Translations under genes and position numbers: made by a program
The notes under the pieces: generated by a model
What the model saw: the letters and a program-made list of their open reading frames with translations, nothing else
Database searches by the model: none
What the model was told of the DNA's origin: nothing
Part shown: in pieces, positions 32,144 through 33,615 of the stretch
Layout of the letters: each line of letters begins with the position of its first letter
How positions within the stretch are numbered: the first letter of the stretch is position 1
Assembly: GCA_017517865.1 (NCBI GenBank)
Contig: JAFWYB010000005.1
Coordinates: 1 to 33,615 of the forward strand
From: Clostridia bacterium
Lineage (GTDB): Bacteria > Bacillota > Clostridia > Oscillospirales > Acutalibacteraceae
Direction: 5' to 3'
DNA: 33,615 bases

Positions 32144-33615
32144 AAAGTTCAAAAATATTTTCAATCAATTCTTCACTGTTTTTACTTTGGAAATAATGGC
32201 TGTCCGTATCAATAAAACTAACTGAAGATACGTTATCTGCATATCTTTTCCAAATAGTCTCAGCTTGCTGATAGTTTCTCGTAAATATATCTGTTTTACT
32301 CATAATCAGGCTGACCGGTGTTTCTATGCTGCTATGAAGCTTACTGAAGCTTTCAAATGCAAAATCAGTGTCCTTTCTGAACTTTTTCAGTATAGCAGTT
32401 ACGTCACTGCCAACCAGTCTGTCAAGCTCTGATCCCGCCTTTTTAAGCACAGATTTGAGTACGCTGTCAGGCACATAATTCCACATGTTTTTTTCTCTCG
32501 GCTTTTTAGGCGGAATGCTGGCCGCTGCAAAATAACGTTCAATCGGTAAACTCTGTTTTTCAAGCTTTGATATAATCTGCAAAGCAACTGCCGAGCCTAA
32601 ACAATGCGAATAGAAGAATATTTTCTTACCCTTAAATAACCGTGCAATTTCGTTTGCCGCATCTTCGCATTCCGCAACCGAATGCAGATACCTTATAAAG
32701 TAAAGTGCAACATCGTTTCTGACTCTTTTAAGCGAAGCAACAAAATTGCTGAAGGACTCTGCTCCGCCTCCTGCATAGGGCAGAATTATGAGCACCTTTT
32801 CCGGATTTTCAGGCACATACAATTCTTCAAGATATTCCGCTTCTCCGAATCTGTTCTCAATTAACAGTGAAGCAAGAAGAGCCGGAGTGGGGTTCCTCAT
32901 AAATTCCGCAGCTGTTATATTTTCAAAGCCCTCCTCACTCAGAAGAGATATCATTGAATAGCTCGTGCCACCCATTTCAAAGAAATCACTGTTTCTTCCA
33001 ATGCCCTTTTCATCCAGAACTTCTTCAAAAACACGACAGATAAAACTTTCTGTATCATTAACAGGTTCATCGTTTTCCGTCCCGGGGACAATGAGCTCTG
33101 TTTTTGCAAGAACCTTTCGGTCAAGCTTACCGTTCTGATTGAGAGGCATACTGTCCAGATGTACAACAAATGACGGAACCATATACCTCGGCAGCTTGCC
33201 GCGACAAGTTTCTTTTATTGTTGACTCTGCAACATCTTCACCGCTGTAAAAGGCAACGAGAACATCTCTCTCTTTGTTTTTTCTCACAAGAACAACAACC
33301 GCTTCAACTCCTACTACTGAAGCTATAACCGTCTCAATTTCAGCCGTTTCAATTCTCTGGCCGTTAATCTTTACCTGGAAGTCGCTTCTGCCTACAAACA
33401 CAATATTTCCGTCCTCGCGCCAATATGCAAGGTCGCCCGTCTTATACAGCTCACCTTCACCGAAGGGATTGTCGATAAACTTTTCCGCTGTGAGGTCGGG
33501 ACGGTTAAGATAGCCTTGTCCGACATTCATACCTGCAATGCAAAGCTCACCTGTCACTCCTACGGGTACAGGCTTGTTGTGCTTATCTACAACATACATC
33601 TGCGTGTTGTAAATC
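32142..33615 (-). CDS. Non-ribosomal peptide synthetase, C-terminal end: A domain (part), PCP, thioesterase (5' partial)
   Basis: The frame is open to the right edge; the ATG at 33599 is internal (upstream codons read IYNTQ). The visible ~490 residues hold adenylation motifs A6-A10 (GELCIAGMNVGQGYLNRP, YKTGDLAYWREDGNIVFVGR, VKINGQRIETAEIE, NQNGKLDRK). A peptidyl carrier domain follows with FFEMGGTSYSMISLL, where Ser carries phosphopantetheine. The last ~235 residues are a thioesterase (ILPYAGGGAESFSNF; elbow FYSHCLGSAVAL; late DTDSHYFQ with the catalytic His). The elbow nucleophile is Cys (TGT at 32601-32603) instead of Ser. As the last module, it releases the product. The A-domain specificity pocket lies outside the window. 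Confidence 0.93.
   Translation of the reverse strand, partial: IYNTQMYVVDKHNKPVPVGVTGELCIAGMNVGQGYLNRPDLTAEKFIDNPFGEGELYKTGDLAYWREDGNIVFVGRSDFQVKINGQRIETAEIETVIASVVGVEAVVVLVRKNKERDVLVAFYSGEDVAESTIKETCRGKLPRYMVPSFVVHLDSMPLNQNGKLDRKVLAKTELIVPGTENDEPVNDTESFICRVFEEVLDEKGIGRNSDFFEMGGTSYSMISLLSEEGFENITAAEFMRNPTPALLASLLIENRFGEAEYLEELYVPENPEKVLIILPYAGGGAESFSNFVASLKRVRNDVALYFIRYLHSVAECEDAANEIARLFKGKKIFFYSHCLGSAVALQIISKLEKQSLPIERYFAAASIPPKKPREKNMWNYVPDSVLKSVLKKAGSELDRLVGSDVTAILKKFRKDTDFAFESFSKLHSSIETPVSLIMSKTDIFTRNYQQAETIWKRYADNVSSVSFIDTDSHYFQSKNSEELIENIFEL

Noticed and set aside
1-33615. CRISPR arrays, rRNA genes, insertion sequences or known defence systems
   Set aside because: None was seen: no regularly spaced direct repeats, no rRNA sequence and no transposase other than the serine recombinase.

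Overview
The window looks like part of a Gram-positive Clostridia genome, probably an uncultured gut or rumen Oscillospiraceae/Ruminococcus relative. The reasons are strong AGGAGG/GAGGTG ribosome sites, sigma-A promoters with 17-18 bp spacers, a TnpX-type large serine recombinase next to a ParB/Spo0J-like gene, and typical Firmicutes families (PadR regulator, DUF4358/MBOAT/DHHW cassette, MetA with acetyl-CoA specificity). All family names come from reading motifs by eye; no database was searched.

Layout. 1-2.6 kb: right end of an integrated mobile element (ParB-like fragment, TnpW-like small protein, large serine recombinase), ending just before a tRNA-Leu(GAG). 2.9-6.2 kb: two minus-strand genes, a membrane-anchored degenerate Ser/Thr kinase and an FAD-dependent geranylgeranyl-reductase-like enzyme. 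6.3-10.3 kb: a tight plus-strand operon (SGNH protein, DUF4358 protein, MBOAT acyltransferase, DHHW protein) that should O-acetylate an exported polysaccharide. 10.4-15.4 kb: a minus-strand operon with an Old Yellow Enzyme/enoate-reductase-type flavoprotein and both subunits of aconitase X, divergent from a ketopantoate-reductase-like gene. 15.4-19.6 kb: lepA-hemW-patatin operon. 19.7-24.8 kb: minus-strand metA, an SGNH hydrolase, a GH43 glycosidase and a GPH/MFS sugar transporter with a long C-terminal tail. 24.9-26.6 kb: secreted LCAT-like alpha/beta hydrolase. 26.7-29.7 kb: a small membrane protein, a PadR regulator with its HAAS/permease-prefix membrane partner, and an alkyltransferase-like (MGMT-fold) protein. 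29.8-33.6 kb: an Lgt-like/MFS fusion convergent with the C-terminal end of a non-ribosomal peptide synthetase that runs off the window.

Most of this is ordinary chromosome. The less ordinary items are the Cys-for-Ser thioesterase ending the NRPS and its Lgt-MFS neighbour, a second Cys-for-Ser hydrolase (LCAT-like), a pseudokinase receptor lacking both the beta-3 lysine and the HRD aspartate, the aconitase X/enoate reductase/PanE-like cluster of unknown substrate, and a ribosome site buried in a perfect 8-bp hairpin. No CRISPR array, rRNA or convincing riboswitch was seen. There is no gene-free stretch above 300 bases.
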